Assembly: GCF_023920225.1 (NCBI RefSeq)
Contig: NZ_CP092588.1
Location: 186,001 to 250,000 of the forward strand
DNA from: Vibrio gazogenes
GTDB lineage: Bacteria; Pseudomonadota; Gammaproteobacteria; Enterobacterales; Vibrionaceae
DNA length: 64,000 nucleotides
Direction: 5' to 3'
This document shows positions 9,539 to 18,843 of the stretch, in pieces (the stretch's first letter is position 1; the number at the start of each line of letters is the position of its first letter). Both the position numbers and the translations under genes were made by a program. Below the pieces are notes generated by a model. The model worked only from the letters and a program-made list of their open reading frames with translations. It was not told where the DNA came from and did no database searches.

Positions 9539-9979
9539 ATGACTCTGCCTGCTGAATTTGAACAGTTTCACTGGATGGTGGATATGGTTCAAAACGTTGA
9601 TCTCGGACTGATCGTGATTGATAAAAACTATGAAATTCAGGTCTGGAACGGTTTTATGACCCACCATAGTGGCAAACAACCCCACGAAGTGATTGGTCGT
9701 TCATTGTTTGAGGTTTTTCCTGAGATTCCACCGGATTGGTTTAAATTAAAAACGAAACCTGTTTACCATCTTGGTTGTCGTAGTTTTATTACTTGGCAAC
9801 AACGGCCCTATTTATTTAAATGCCGTAATGTTCGTCCTGTGACGCAACAGTGCGATTTTATGTACCAGAATGTAACCCTTAACCCAATGAGAACACCGAC
9901 TGGTGAGGTCAATTCGGTTTTTCTGTCGATTCAGGATGCAACCGCAGAGGCACTGATAGTCCAGCGATGTGAGTGTTAG
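9539..9979 (+). CDS. Single PAS-domain protein
   Basis: A 146-residue protein made up of one PAS domain (about 10-140): LGLIVIDKNYEIQVWN, then HEVIGRSLFEVFPEI, ending with the VFLSIQDATAEA strand typical of PAS C-termini. No output domain is attached, so it probably senses and signals through a partner. The 2-nt gap to the receiver-CheX gene makes that protein the obvious candidate. Similar Vibrio PAS proteins often carry a GGDEF domain; its absence may be original or a loss, and no GGDEF remnant follows. Confidence 0.7.
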   Translation: MTLPAEFEQFHWMVDMVQNVDLGLIVIDKNYEIQVWNGFMTHHSGKQPHEVIGRSLFEVFPEIPPDWFKLKTKPVYHLGCRSFITWQQRPYLFKCRNVRPVTQQCDFMYQNVTLNPMRTPTGEVNSVFLSIQDATAEALIVQRCEC

Positions 9980-10011
9980 ATTCTCAATTCAAAAGATAAA
10001 AGAATTCTCCC

Positions 10012-11487
10012 ATGACGATGACGAATGTTTTTTATTCGACCCAACAGGTCCGTATTGGTGAATGCAAAGCGGCGAGTGCCAAAGGACTGGAAATGTACAG
10101 TCTGATGGAACGTGCCGGACAGGCGGTTTTCGCGATAGGGATGGCACAATATCCCAGTTCTGAGCACTGGCTCATTTGTTGTGGTGGCGGTAACAATGGT
10201 GGCGATGGCTACATTGTTGCGAGCTTGGCGAAATCAATCGGATTGTATGTGACAGTCTGGCAAGTCGGTGATCCTGAGACACTGACCGGTGATGCACGGA
10301 TGGCCTACGAACATTGGCAAAACCATGGGGGCAATGTCTCAGAGCCTCAAGATCGCGTCCCGGATAGTGTCGATGTGGTGATTGATGCCTTACTGGGCAC
10401 CGGGCTCAGTGGTTCGGTTCGGCCGGGCGTGCTCTCATTGATTGAAACACTCAATCAAAGTATGAAGCCTGTGATTGCCGTTGATATTCCTTCCGGTTTA
10501 TGCGGGGATACCGGTAGTGTGCTGGGCGGAGCGATCATTGCAGAACACACTGTCAGTTTTATTGGGTTGAAACAAGGGTTAGTGACCGGAAAATCACGGG
10601 AGTATGTCGGCGAACTGCACTTTGCCGGGTTGGGGGTTGAAGATGCCTTCGATCAACAAAATCATCCGACGGTCACGGCGATTCACACCAAAATGCCGGG
10701 TCAGATGTTACCCAAACGGCTTGCCACTTCACATAAAGGAACGCATGGCAAAGCATTGCTCATCGGTGGCAATGACGGTATGGGTGGCGCCATTATCTTG
10801 GCCGCGATGGCGGCAGCCAGATGCGGCGCGGGGATGACCGCAGTTCTATGTCATCCACATAATGTGACGCCTTTATTGGTGAGTGCTCCAGAAGTGATGA
10901 GTGCTTGTTGGGACAAACCGGAGGCGATTGAACGACGACTACAATGGTGTGATGTAATGACCGTTGGGCCGGGGCTGGGACGAGATGAGACTTCTTTTGC
11001 TATCTATCAAGCCGTCCGGAATATTGAGAAACCAAAAGTAGTTGATGCCGATGGTTTGTATTTTTTGATGCAGCAACCGAATCAAGATCCGTTGCGGGTG
11101 ATCACGCCACATCCGGGCGAAGCTGCACAACTGTTGCAAGTTTCAGTTGAAGAGATTGAAGCAGATCGGTATGCCAGTGTGCAGGCACTACATCGTCAGT
11201 ATGGTGGCGTTGTTGTTCTGAAAGGTGCGGGAACCTTGGTGTATGACGGCAAGCAGATTTCGGTCTGTATGGCTGGAAATCCCGGTATGGCGAGCGCGGG
11301 TATGGGCGATGTTCTGTCGGGTGTGATCACGTCACTGATCGCGCAGGGGTTACCTTTGGTCGAAGCCACTCAACTGGGGGTCCTCATTCACAGCATGGCT
11401 GCGGATCAAAACTCAGAATCGTATGGTGAGCGGGGGCTGCTTGCCAGCGATTTACTCCCTCATTTACGTCAGTTAGTGAACCACTGA
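10012..11487 (+). CDS. nnr: Bifunctional NAD(P)HX epimerase / ADP-dependent dehydratase
   Basis: A 491-residue fusion that repairs hydrated NADH and NADPH. The N-terminal epimerase (about 1-215; CGGGNNGGDGY nucleotide loop near 54-64) interconverts R and S hydrates, and the C-terminal ribokinase-like dehydratase (about 225-488) removes water using ADP. The phosphate-binding stretch NPGMASAGMGDVLSG is intact near 423-437. The length is usual for the YjeF family. The frame starts with ATG at 10012; a second ATG two codons on is an alternative. In many Vibrio and enterobacteria nnr is followed by tsaE; here it is followed by a convergent gene, so it stands outside that operon. Confidence 0.92.
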   Translation: MTMTNVFYSTQQVRIGECKAASAKGLEMYSLMERAGQAVFAIGMAQYPSSEHWLICCGGGNNGGDGYIVASLAKSIGLYVTVWQVGDPETLTGDARMAYEHWQNHGGNVSEPQDRVPDSVDVVIDALLGTGLSGSVRPGVLSLIETLNQSMKPVIAVDIPSGLCGDTGSVLGGAIIAEHTVSFIGLKQGLVTGKSREYVGELHFAGLGVEDAFDQQNHPTVTAIHTKMPGQMLPKRLATSHKGTHGKALLIGGNDGMGGAIILAAMAAARCGAGMTAVLCHPHNVTPLLVSAPEVMSACWDKPEAIERRLQWCDVMTVGPGLGRDETSFAIYQAVRNIEKPKVVDADGLYFLMQQPNQDPLRVITPHPGEAAQLLQVSVEEIEADRYASVQALHRQYGGVVVLKGAGTLVYDGKQISVCMAGNPGMASAGMGDVLSGVITSLIAQGLPLVEATQLGVLIHSMAADQNSESYGERGLLASDLLPHLRQLVNH

Positions 11488-11536
11488 ATCATCGATTGAT
11501 TCAACATATCAGTCTCATCAAATAAAACGATCGTTG

Positions 11537-12106
11537 TCAGAAGCGGTAATGGGTTCCCAGCAAGAATACTGGGCTTGTGATCGCATCTTGTTCTTGTTCC
11601 TGATAGGAAATCTCAAAATTCAGCTCTAAGCCTGATGCGATCCCGGATGGGATGGTTGCCCCGAGAGTCAAATAAGGCGAAATATTTTTTGCTTCGATGT
11701 CAGGCAGTAATGTCTTCATTGCCGGATCACTCCCTGCTCTTGTTAAACTCAGCCCGCCTTTTGCGTATATCCAAGCAACATCGAATACGGTGTGTTGAAT
11801 GACTGCGCCACCAAAAATTTCCTGATAATACAAGGTTGGTTGATGAGGGAATTGTGACGACAGTGAAATCATTGGGTCCGGGTGACCTGAATTTTGGGCA
11901 TAACCTAGATCAAAACCAATGGTTGATGTCAGATTATAGTTATAGCCGTATTGTGTGACCCAAGCGTCTTCTGAACCTGTGTGTTTGGATTTCGTGATGC
12001 CGGCGCTTTGATAAAAATAGTTCGCATCCGGTCCGGCAATCGCTTGAACAGGTATCGTACTAAGTAGAAGCAACACTGCTATGGTCAGAGAAATGGTCGA
12101 TTCCAT
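11537..12106 (-). CDS. Small outer-membrane beta-barrel protein
   Basis: About 189 residues with a signal peptide (hydrophobic core ISLTIAVLLLLSTIPVQAIAG, cleaved near QAIA). Alternating strands and a C-terminal phenylalanine (LLGTHYRF) mark an outer-membrane barrel of about eight strands. I see no OmpW or OmpA motif, so the subfamily is open. The ATG at 12106 is preferred because GGAG sits 6 nt upstream; the ATG at 12118 is the alternative. It converges on nnr and diverges from guaC. Confidence 0.65.
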   Translation of the reverse strand: MESTISLTIAVLLLLSTIPVQAIAGPDANYFYQSAGITKSKHTGSEDAWVTQYGYNYNLTSTIGFDLGYAQNSGHPDPMISLSSQFPHQPTLYYQEIFGGAVIQHTVFDVAWIYAKGGLSLTRAGSDPAMKTLLPDIEAKNISPYLTLGATIPSGIASGLELNFEISYQEQEQDAITSPVFLLGTHYRF

Positions 12107-12451
12107 CCTGCACTCCATGCGATCTCTGAGGTGATTCTATTGGTATTTATTTTTGTGAGGCGGTTATGAGAAAGTCAAAGAGGGAGAAAACCTGCCAGCG
12201 TTTTCTTACTGTAGCAAATCTAGATGTCAGATGCTGTATTGATGATGAGATTTTGTAGGTTTTTTACGCAGAGTGCACAAAAGTAAATGTGAATGATGTA
12301 ATGATTTGATAGCGCTAAGAACTGTCAATGAAAAATTGAGAGGAATTGCGAATAAACAGCTGATTATAGAAATAAAATAGGCATTCCGTTTACGGTTTTT
12401 CAAGTATGCAATCTCTCAGATGGTAGCATAAAAAAAAGCACAATATCAGTC
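12107..12451. other. Intergenic region between the barrel gene and the guaC promoter
   Basis: About 345 bp, AT-rich, with no credible gene. It should carry the promoter of the leftward barrel gene. Nothing else stands out. Confidence 0.5.
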
Positions 12452-12479
12452 TTGCAGGAAATAAAGTGATGCCTATAAT
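12452..12479 (+). promoter_or_regulatory. Sigma-70 promoter of the guaC leader
   Basis: TTGCAG (12452-12457) and a consensus TATAAT (12474-12479) are 16 bp apart. Transcription should begin near 12486, at the foot of the next hairpin. Confidence 0.6.
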
Positions 12480-12486
12480 GTTGAAA

Positions 12487-12518
12487 ACCGGAGCGTCTGC
12501 CAACGCTCCGGTTTTTTT
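12487..12518 (+). terminator. Strong intrinsic terminator at the 5' end of the guaC leader
   Basis: ACCGGAGCGT (12487-12496) and ACGCTCCGGT (12503-12512) form a perfect 10-bp stem with loop CTGCCA, followed by seven T. It starts at the expected transcription start and lies about 95 nt upstream of guaC, so it must be an attenuator, the end of a tiny RNA, or the terminator of an RNA that begins further upstream. Confidence 0.75.
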
Positions 12519-12538
12519 GTGTCCGATAATCAAAGAAA

Positions 12539-12558
12539 CTGGCGTCTGCCAACGTCAG
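12539..12558 (+). promoter_or_regulatory. Second leader hairpin with the same loop
   Basis: CTGGCGT and ACGTCAG pair (one G-U) around CTGCCA. The core GCGTCTGCCAACG occurs in both leader hairpins, 50 nt apart. It has no U-tract. It could be a duplicated protein- or RNA-binding element. Confidence 0.5.
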
Positions 12559-12612
12559 AATCATCGCACTGCGACATTGAGGCACAAGGTGAATCAATTA
12601 AGGAAAAGATAA

Positions 12613-13659
12613 ATGCGTATCGAACAAGAATTAAAATTGGGCTTTAAGGATGTACTGTTTCGGCCGAAACGCTCTACCCTGAAAAGTCGTTCCCAAGTTA
12701 ATTTAACCCGCGAGTTTACCTTCAAGCATAGTGGGCGTCAATGGTGTGGTGTGCCCGTTATTGCTGCCAATATGGACTCCGTCGGTAGTTTCGGCATGGC
12801 TCAGGCTTTGGCGAAATATGATGTAATCACCGCGATCCACAAGCACTATTCGCTACAAGAGTGGCAAGCGTTTGTGCAGACAGCCGATGCAGAGACACTC
12901 AAGTATGTCATGGTTTCCACTGGTACGTCCGATGCCGATTTTACCAAAATGCAAGCCACACTCGCTTTGAGTGAAGACTTGATGTTTGTGTGCATCGATA
13001 TTGCCAATGGCTATTCGGAGCATTTGGTGGAGTTTGTGGAAAGAGTTCGCCGTGTCTTACCTGATAAGGTGATCGTCGCCGGGAATGTGGTGACCGGTGA
13101 TATGACCGAAGAACTGATTCTTGCCGGTGCAGACATCGTGAAAGTTGGGATTGGCCCAGGTTCGGTCTGTACCACCCGAGTCAAAACCGGTGTCGGCTAT
13201 CCGCAATTGTCGGCGATTATTGAATGTGCTGATGCTGCTCACGGCTTAGGCGGGCAAATCATCGGCGACGGTGGCTGCACCTGTCCCGGAGACGTCTCCA
13301 AAGCGTTCGGTGGCGGTGCGGATTTCGTCATGCTCGGCGGGATGTTAGCCGGACACCACGAATCCGGTGGTGATATCGTGGTGAAGGATGGTGAAAGCTA
13401 TGTGAAGTTTTACGGCATGTCGTCCAAGAGCGCGATGGACAAATATGCCGGTGGCGTCGCGCAGTATCGAGCTGCTGAAGGAAAAACGGTGCTACTTCCT
13501 TACCGGGGCAGTGTCGAAGACACCATTCAGGATATTCTCGGTGGCGTCCGGTCAACCTGTACCTACGTCGGAGCCGCCAACCTGAAAGAACTCACCAAAC
13601 GTACAACGTTTATTCGGGTTCAGGAACAAGAGAATAATATGTTTGGCAAGGAGTCGTGA
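12613..13659 (+). CDS. guaC: GMP reductase
   Basis: A 348-residue IMPDH/GMPR-family barrel that reduces GMP to IMP with NADPH and ammonia release, feeding guanine back into the purine pool. The catalytic loop [11 protein letters not shown] places Cys186 exactly where E. coli GuaC has it. No CBS domain is present, which separates it from GuaB. AGGAAAAG precedes the ATG. The gene stands alone, with a dedicated promoter, two leader hairpins and a terminator beyond the stop. Expression control by the leader is likely but not proven. Confidence 0.95.
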   Translation: MRIEQELKLGFKDVLFRPKRSTLKSRSQVNLTREFTFKHSGRQWCGVPVIAANMDSVGSFGMAQALAKYDVITAIHKHYSLQEWQAFVQTADAETLKYVMVSTGTSDADFTKMQATLALSEDLMFVCIDIANGYSEHLVEFVERVRRVLPDKVIVAGNVVTGDMTEELILAGADIVKVGIGPGSVCTTRVKTGVGYPQLSAIIECADAAHGLGGQIIGDGGCTCPGDVSKAFGGGADFVMLGGMLAGHHESGGDIVVKDGESYVKFYGMSSKSAMDKYAGGVAQYRAAEGKTVLLPYRGSVEDTIQDILGGVRSTCTYVGAANLKELTKRTTFIRVQEQENNMFGKES

Positions 13660-13744
13660 GCGGGGAGTTGTTCATTGAGAATATCAATATAACGCTATGT
13701 TGGCAGAGCCTCAATACGCAACACACTTGACGATTTGTTATCCT

Positions 13745-13784
13745 GAAGGCCGATATCAGTTGATATGACTGAATCGGCCTTTTG
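13745..13784 (+). terminator. Terminator after guaC
   Basis: AGGCCGAT (about 13747-13754) pairs with ATCGGCCT (13773-13780), followed by TTTT. It lies between the convergent guaC and ethanolamine permease genes, with the U-tract on the guaC side. Confidence 0.75.
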
Positions 13785-13828
13785 AGTTTGATTAAGTCTT
13801 ATTGATTACATAGAGAAAATAGCAATGA

Positions 13829-15217
13829 CTAGGCTTCAGTTGGAACTTGAAGCATTTCATTGCCTTCCTGCATGGCATCTGAACTATGTGTTGCTTTGAA
13901 GTAAACAAAACCTAACGCGAATAGTACGACGAAGATAACCGCGATTAAGAAGTTATAGTAAACCATAGCAACCAAAGACAGTACGGCAAGGATAAGCGCT
14001 ACTGCCGGCGCATAAGGAAATAGCGGTGCTACAAATGGACGCTCTAGATTCGGTTCAAGGCGACGTAGTTTGAATAATGCAAGCATTGAGACAATGTACA
14101 TTACAATGGCACCGAATACCGCCATGGTGACGATGTTCGCCGTCAGAGGTTGTCCTGCGATAACAATAAGGTTATCCGAGAATATGGCGGCGATCCCGAT
14201 GATACCGCCGGCAAGAATGGCCCAGTGAGGTGTTTGGTATTTGCTGTTTACCGCGGCTAGTGATTTAGGTAAGAAACCTGCGCGCGCTAAAGCAAAGATC
14301 TGACGAGAGTAACCCATGATGATGCCATGGAAAGAGGCTATCAAGCCGAACAAGCCTAGCCATACCAACATATGTAACCAACCGCTAGAGTTACCAACAA
14401 TCATTTTCATCGCTTGTGGTAGTGGATCGTTGATGTTTGACAGTTCACGCCAGTCACCTGCGCCCCCCGCAAAGAACATGACACCAATTGCCAGAACGAC
14501 TAGCGTTAATATACCTGCAATAAATGCAACGGGAATCGTACGTTTAGGGTCTTTTGCTTCTTCAGCAGCCATTGATGCGCCTTCGATGGCGAGGAAGAAC
14601 CAGATTGCGAATGGAATGGCGGCAAAGATACCTGATATTGCTTCGCCAGAAAATTCATTGCTACCCGCCCAGCCGTTGGCTACGAAGTTATCAATAGAGA
14701 AACCTGGAGATACGACCCCCATGAATACCAATAGTTCGACAATGGCTAGAATGGTGACTAACAGTTCGAAGGTCGCAGCGATACTAACACCAATCAAGTT
14801 CAGCGCCATAAAGATAATATAAGCACTTACTGCAACCATTTTCGGATCCCAAGTTGGGAACTGAACATTCAAATAAGCACCAATAGCCATCGCAATCGCG
14901 GGTGGAGCAAAGACAAACTCTACCAGCGTAGCAAAGCCAGCGATGTAACCGCCAACCGGACCGAATGCACGATAGGCGTAAGCAAATGGTCCGCCAGCAT
15001 GTGGGATCGACGTGGAAAGTTCGGTAAAGCTAAAAATGAACGCCGTATACATGGTTGCGATTAGAAATGTCGTAATTAAAAAGCCTAATGTGCCAGCTTG
15101 TGCCCACCCATAACTCCAGCCAAAGTATTCGCCAGATATGACGAGTCCTACCGCGATACCCCAGAGATGAAATTTCCCTAGCGTTCGTTTTAAGCCGGGT
15201 TTGCTGTCATGTTCCAT
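13829..15217 (-). CDS. eat: Ethanolamine permease (APC superfamily)
   Basis: A 462-residue inner-membrane transporter with about 12 hydrophobic segments. It carries the APC-type GEYFGWSYGW turn in helix 1 and the helix 8 region FHGIIMGYSRQIFALARAGFLP in pieces. The family imports ethanolamine by proton symport. Identification rests on the match to the Eat family and on the neighbouring eutBC and eutR-like genes. It lies downstream of eutC on the same strand with a 146-bp gap, so it may have its own promoter or be the last gene of a eutBC-eat operon. Confidence 0.88.
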   Translation of the reverse strand: MEHDSKPGLKRTLGKFHLWGIAVGLVISGEYFGWSYGWAQAGTLGFLITTFLIATMYTAFIFSFTELSTSIPHAGGPFAYAYRAFGPVGGYIAGFATLVEFVFAPPAIAMAIGAYLNVQFPTWDPKMVAVSAYIIFMALNLIGVSIAATFELLVTILAIVELLVFMGVVSPGFSIDNFVANGWAGSNEFSGEAISGIFAAIPFAIWFFLAIEGASMAAEEAKDPKRTIPVAFIAGILTLVVLAIGVMFFAGGAGDWRELSNINDPLPQAMKMIVGNSSGWLHMLVWLGLFGLIASFHGIIMGYSRQIFALARAGFLPKSLAAVNSKYQTPHWAILAGGIIGIAAIFSDNLIVIAGQPLTANIVTMAVFGAIVMYIVSMLALFKLRRLEPNLERPFVAPLFPYAPAVALILAVLSLVAMVYYNFLIAVIFVVLFALGFVYFKATHSSDAMQEGNEMLQVPTEA

Positions 15218-15363
15218 ATCAATTCCCTCTTTTCCCTGATAATAATTGTGACAATTTGAGTGCGACAGACCGTTGTGTCATGCCGACGTGAACTATATGT
15301 ATTCACCTTTATGAATGATTCCTTGGGCTCATCATCTTGATTTGTCATTTAGGCACTTCCTTC

Positions 15364-16218
15364 TCATTCAGAAGTGCTGGTTAAACAAAATTGTTGCTGT
15401 GTTGTACTTTCTAGCTGAGCGTCGTCAGAGCGGTCTTTTAGTCCTACGCCAGTCAACTGGATTCGATGAGATTCACGTAATAAGTAAAAGCATTTGTGCG
15501 CAGCTGCAGGATAATTGAGTCCTTGGGGGCGCACATTGGAAATGCAGTTACGCAGAGAATCTTCAGTGCCACGTTTGGGTTGCCAAGTAAGGTAAAGCCC
15601 CATGCTGTCCGGAGAACTTAAACCGGGACGTTCGCCCACGAGTAGTAAAACTTCTTTGGCATTGAGTGCTTCACCGACATCGTCACCAATGGCGACGCGT
15701 GCTTGCTCAACGATACTGAGCGGTGCGAGATTCCAATCTTTTGTCGGATCGTTGTTCAATAGGGTGAGTAGCGACTCTATAAATGGTTTTGCGTGATGAG
15801 CAATGGCATAAGATGAAAGGCCATCCGCGATGACAATGGCCAAATCATAGGGTTCTTGTTGATCAGCTTGACTACGGAATTGCTGCAAACGATAGAGAGA
15901 ACGGTCATCCAGTTGGCGACCAAAATCTGGACGTTGTAGGTATTCCATTCGGTTTGCTGCACCACTGTGTAAAACAAAAGCTGGCAAAAGTGGGGCAATA
16001 TGTTCGCTCTGTTCAAGTTCTTCCATTAGCTGCGCTACATCAAGTGGAACATGAACCGCGTCCATCGCTTGGGCGTGAGAAAGCTGAAAACGCAGTAACT
16101 CTGCGGTTGGAATACTGGTTCCTACTCGGCCAAGACCAATGCGAGCATCGGTAAATTGGCGTAGCTTTTCCCATGGGTCTTCATGAACCAGTTTCTTCAT
16201 TGGGAGGATATCGTTCAT
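15364..16218 (-). CDS. eutC: Ethanolamine ammonia-lyase small subunit
   Basis: A 284-residue light chain of the adenosylcobalamin-dependent lyase that splits ethanolamine into acetaldehyde and ammonia. Family stretches are visible: DARIGLGRVGTSIPT near 24-38, the VIADGLSS region near 129-136, GERPGLSSPDSMG near 200-212 and the CISNVRPQGL tail. Its ATG overlaps the eutB stop by 4 nt (ATGA), so the two subunits are translationally coupled. The frame has no gaps. Confidence 0.95.
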   Translation of the reverse strand: MNDILPMKKLVHEDPWEKLRQFTDARIGLGRVGTSIPTAELLRFQLSHAQAMDAVHVPLDVAQLMEELEQSEHIAPLLPAFVLHSGAANRMEYLQRPDFGRQLDDRSLYRLQQFRSQADQQEPYDLAIVIADGLSSYAIAHHAKPFIESLLTLLNNDPTKDWNLAPLSIVEQARVAIGDDVGEALNAKEVLLLVGERPGLSSPDSMGLYLTWQPKRGTEDSLRNCISNVRPQGLNYPAAAHKCFYLLRESHRIQLTGVGLKDRSDDAQLESTTQQQFCLTSTSE

Positions 16219-17615
16219 GACGCCTCCTGAATTAGCCGCAGGGGTTGAATGAACGATGGGGCAAGCTCATTGTTTAGCTGAACGTGATTATCTTGGGGTG
16301 AGATTTTCATCGCTTTCAGCCAAGCATCGAACTCAGGTGCCGGACGTAAACCAAGCACCTGACGAGCATAAAGCGCATCGTGGAATGATGTTGTTTGATA
16401 ATTGAGCATGATGTCATCGGAACCAGGAATTCCCATGATGAACGAGCATTCGGCCACACCAAGTAGTGTTAGCAGATTGTCCATGTCATTTTGGTCCGCA
16501 TAGGCGTGGTTGGTGTAACAAATATCGCAGCCCATTGGTAAGCCCAACAATTTGCCGCAGAAGTGATCTTCCAAGCCTGCACGGATGATTTGTTTTCCAT
16601 CAAATAAGTATTCTGGGCCGATAAAGCCAACAACAGTATTGACTAAAAGGGGGTTGAATTTACGAGCTAAAGCATAAGCTCTTGCTTCACAGGTTTGTTG
16701 GTCAAGCCCATGGTGTCCGTTTGCAGAAAGTGAACTTCCTTGGCCCGTTTCAAAATACATCACGTTATTTCCAACGGTTCCACGATTCAGGCTTAATGCG
16801 GCGTCGTAAGCTTCCGCCAGCACATTGGCATTAATACCAAATCCTTGGTTGGTTGCTTCCGTTCCACCAATAGACTGAAAAACCAGATCAACGGGTGCGC
16901 CTTTTTCAATTGCTTCGATGGTGTTGGTTACATGAGTTAAGACACACGATTGAGTCGGAATTTCATAATGTTGAATCACGTCATCCATCAACTTCATCAA
17001 TTTCATCGCCTGCGTGACACTATCGGTTGCGGGATTTATTCCGAAAACCGCATCGCCATTACCATACATGAGGCCATCGAAGATTGAGGCCGCAATACCG
17101 TTGATGTCATCGGTTGGGTGATTGGGCTGAAGACGAGTAGACAGATGTCCCGGAAGGCCAATAGTATTGCGGAACTTAGTAATCACCTGACATTTCTTTG
17201 CCACCAAAATTAAATCTTGGTTACGCATGATCTTCGATACCGCTGCTGCCATTTCAGGTGTTATTCCTGAACGGACTTTTGCTAACTCAAAATCGGTGGT
17301 AGTTTCTTGTAATAGCCAATTACGAAAATCACCAACGGTTAAATGTGAGATTGTTTTGAAGGCATCGGCGTCATGCTCATCGATAATTAAACGAGTGATT
17401 TCGTCTTTCTCATACGGAATTAAAGCTTCGTTGAGGAATACTCTTAGTGGAAGATCCGCCAAAACCATTTGTGCAACGACGCGTTCTTCGGCAGAGTGGG
17501 CGCAAACGCCCGCAAGTTGATCTCCTGAGCGTAATGGTGTTGCTTTCGCCATCACCTCGGCTAGAGATCCAAATTGATAGGTTTGAGTGCCTAGTTGGTA
17601 ACGGTAACTCGCCAT
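16215..17615 (-). CDS. eutB: Ethanolamine ammonia-lyase large subunit
   Basis: A catalytic alpha subunit of about 466 residues, a TIM barrel that binds ethanolamine and the upper face of adenosylcobalamin. Family motifs include FRNTIGLPGHLSTRLQPNHP, GVNP-like AVFGINPATDSV, and GLPMGCDICYTNH. The ATG at 17615 (MASYRY) is chosen because GAGG lies 5 nt upstream; the earlier in-frame ATG at 17633 has no ribosome-binding site. No reactivase (eutA), dehydrogenase or shell genes lie nearby, so this is the short eutBC type of cluster that feeds acetaldehyde to general metabolism. Confidence 0.96.
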   Translation of the reverse strand: MASYRYQLGTQTYQFGSLAEVMAKATPLRSGDQLAGVCAHSAEERVVAQMVLADLPLRVFLNEALIPYEKDEITRLIIDEHDADAFKTISHLTVGDFRNWLLQETTTDFELAKVRSGITPEMAAAVSKIMRNQDLILVAKKCQVITKFRNTIGLPGHLSTRLQPNHPTDDINGIAASIFDGLMYGNGDAVFGINPATDSVTQAMKLMKLMDDVIQHYEIPTQSCVLTHVTNTIEAIEKGAPVDLVFQSIGGTEATNQGFGINANVLAEAYDAALSLNRGTVGNNVMYFETGQGSSLSANGHHGLDQQTCEARAYALARKFNPLLVNTVVGFIGPEYLFDGKQIIRAGLEDHFCGKLLGLPMGCDICYTNHAYADQNDMDNLLTLLGVAECSFIMGIPGSDDIMLNYQTTSFHDALYARQVLGLRPAPEFDAWLKAMKISPQDNHVQLNNELAPSFIQPLRLIQEAS

Positions 17616-17797
17616 AAATACCTCGTTATCCATACAAGCAATGGGCCTAAACTTTGCTTGATACTTTTAACAGTAATTATGCGATTAACGTTCCTTGGAA
17701 CTAACGGAATTGCGCAAAAAAATTTAAATTATTTAATTTCAATAGGTTATGATTGTAATGCATCAGAGCAGTGCACAGATAAGGAGAGGATAGCAAG

Positions 17798-18811
17798 ATG
17801 AATTTTTCGCAAATGCATCATGAAAGAAATTCACTCGCACTAAAACGATGCAAGTCCTACTCATTTGATGTCAATCAGCAAGCCGAAAGTTTAGTGAAAT
17901 GGGATCAACATTATAATCAGCATAGCCAAGGCCACTTTTCAGGTTATCTTGATGAGCTGAATTTTGGTGGTATGCACCTATTTGAGGAATATACCAACCA
18001 AACGCTGTTACAGCACTGCTGTGTCAATGAACATAATATTTGGCTTGGTTTTTCATTACAGAAACAACGCCCTAAAATTAATGGCACCCAAATTGAGGAA
18101 GGTCAATTGATGATCCGTCCATCAGGCGTCGAGTTTGAGTTGATCACCCCTAAAGAGTTTCATATCTATGGGTTGGTGCTAGATAAACGAGTGTTGCAAC
18201 AAGAGTTGATTGGGCTCGATGCTGATTTATGGCTCAATGAATCAGCAAAAATTTTGGTTAGTGGGCCAAATACGAGAGTGAGTTATGAATTGGCCAAAAT
18301 TATTGGTTTGATGCTGCACGATAATACGCCGTTCTCAACAGTGCTTAACCATGATAAAAGCGGCGAGCGTCTTAAACGCTTACGTCCCGTCATTAGTTCG
18401 GCTATTGCGGATTTACTGTTGCAAACCGAAACCGGGATGAAAGAAATTGAAGTTTCAGCGCCCGCAAAACGGCGTGTGTTAGAACGGATTCGAGACCATA
18501 TTGAGAAAACAGGACGTTATCCTTTAACCACGACAGAGTTGTGCCAAATTGCTTACGTTAGCCGTCGAACGCTTCAATATTGTTTTGAACAAGAGTTAGG
18601 GGTATCTCCTATCCAATATTTACGTGATTGCCGTCTTAATGAAATTCGACGAATTTTACTCAATACAGAAGAAGAGGTTGTGATTTCCAACCTAGCGGTC
18701 GAATTTGGGTTCTACCATATCAGTACTTTTAACGAGCATTACAAGAAACTGTTTGGTGAAACCCCAAGTCAAACTCGACAACGTGCTCGCTTATACCATT
18801 ATAAACGCTAG
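17798..18811 (+). CDS. eutR: AraC-family regulator of ethanolamine genes (EutR-like)
   Basis: A 337-residue regulator with a ligand-binding N-terminal part and a C-terminal double helix-turn-helix (about 240-330: TTTELCQIAYVSRRTLQYCF, then AVEFGFYHISTFNEHYKKLFG). It is divergent from eutB across a 182-bp region. By analogy with EutR of enterobacteria it should activate eut transcription when ethanolamine and B12 are present. The ATG at 17798 follows AAGGAGAGG at a slightly long distance. The assignment is by domain and context; the effector cannot be read from the sequence. Confidence 0.82.
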   Translation: MNFSQMHHERNSLALKRCKSYSFDVNQQAESLVKWDQHYNQHSQGHFSGYLDELNFGGMHLFEEYTNQTLLQHCCVNEHNIWLGFSLQKQRPKINGTQIEEGQLMIRPSGVEFELITPKEFHIYGLVLDKRVLQQELIGLDADLWLNESAKILVSGPNTRVSYELAKIIGLMLHDNTPFSTVLNHDKSGERLKRLRPVISSAIADLLLQTETGMKEIEVSAPAKRRVLERIRDHIEKTGRYPLTTTELCQIAYVSRRTLQYCFEQELGVSPIQYLRDCRLNEIRRILLNTEEEVVISNLAVEFGFYHISTFNEHYKKLFGETPSQTRQRARLYHYKR

Positions 18812-18843
18812 TTCTTTCCTTCTTTACCAACCAAGAAATATCT

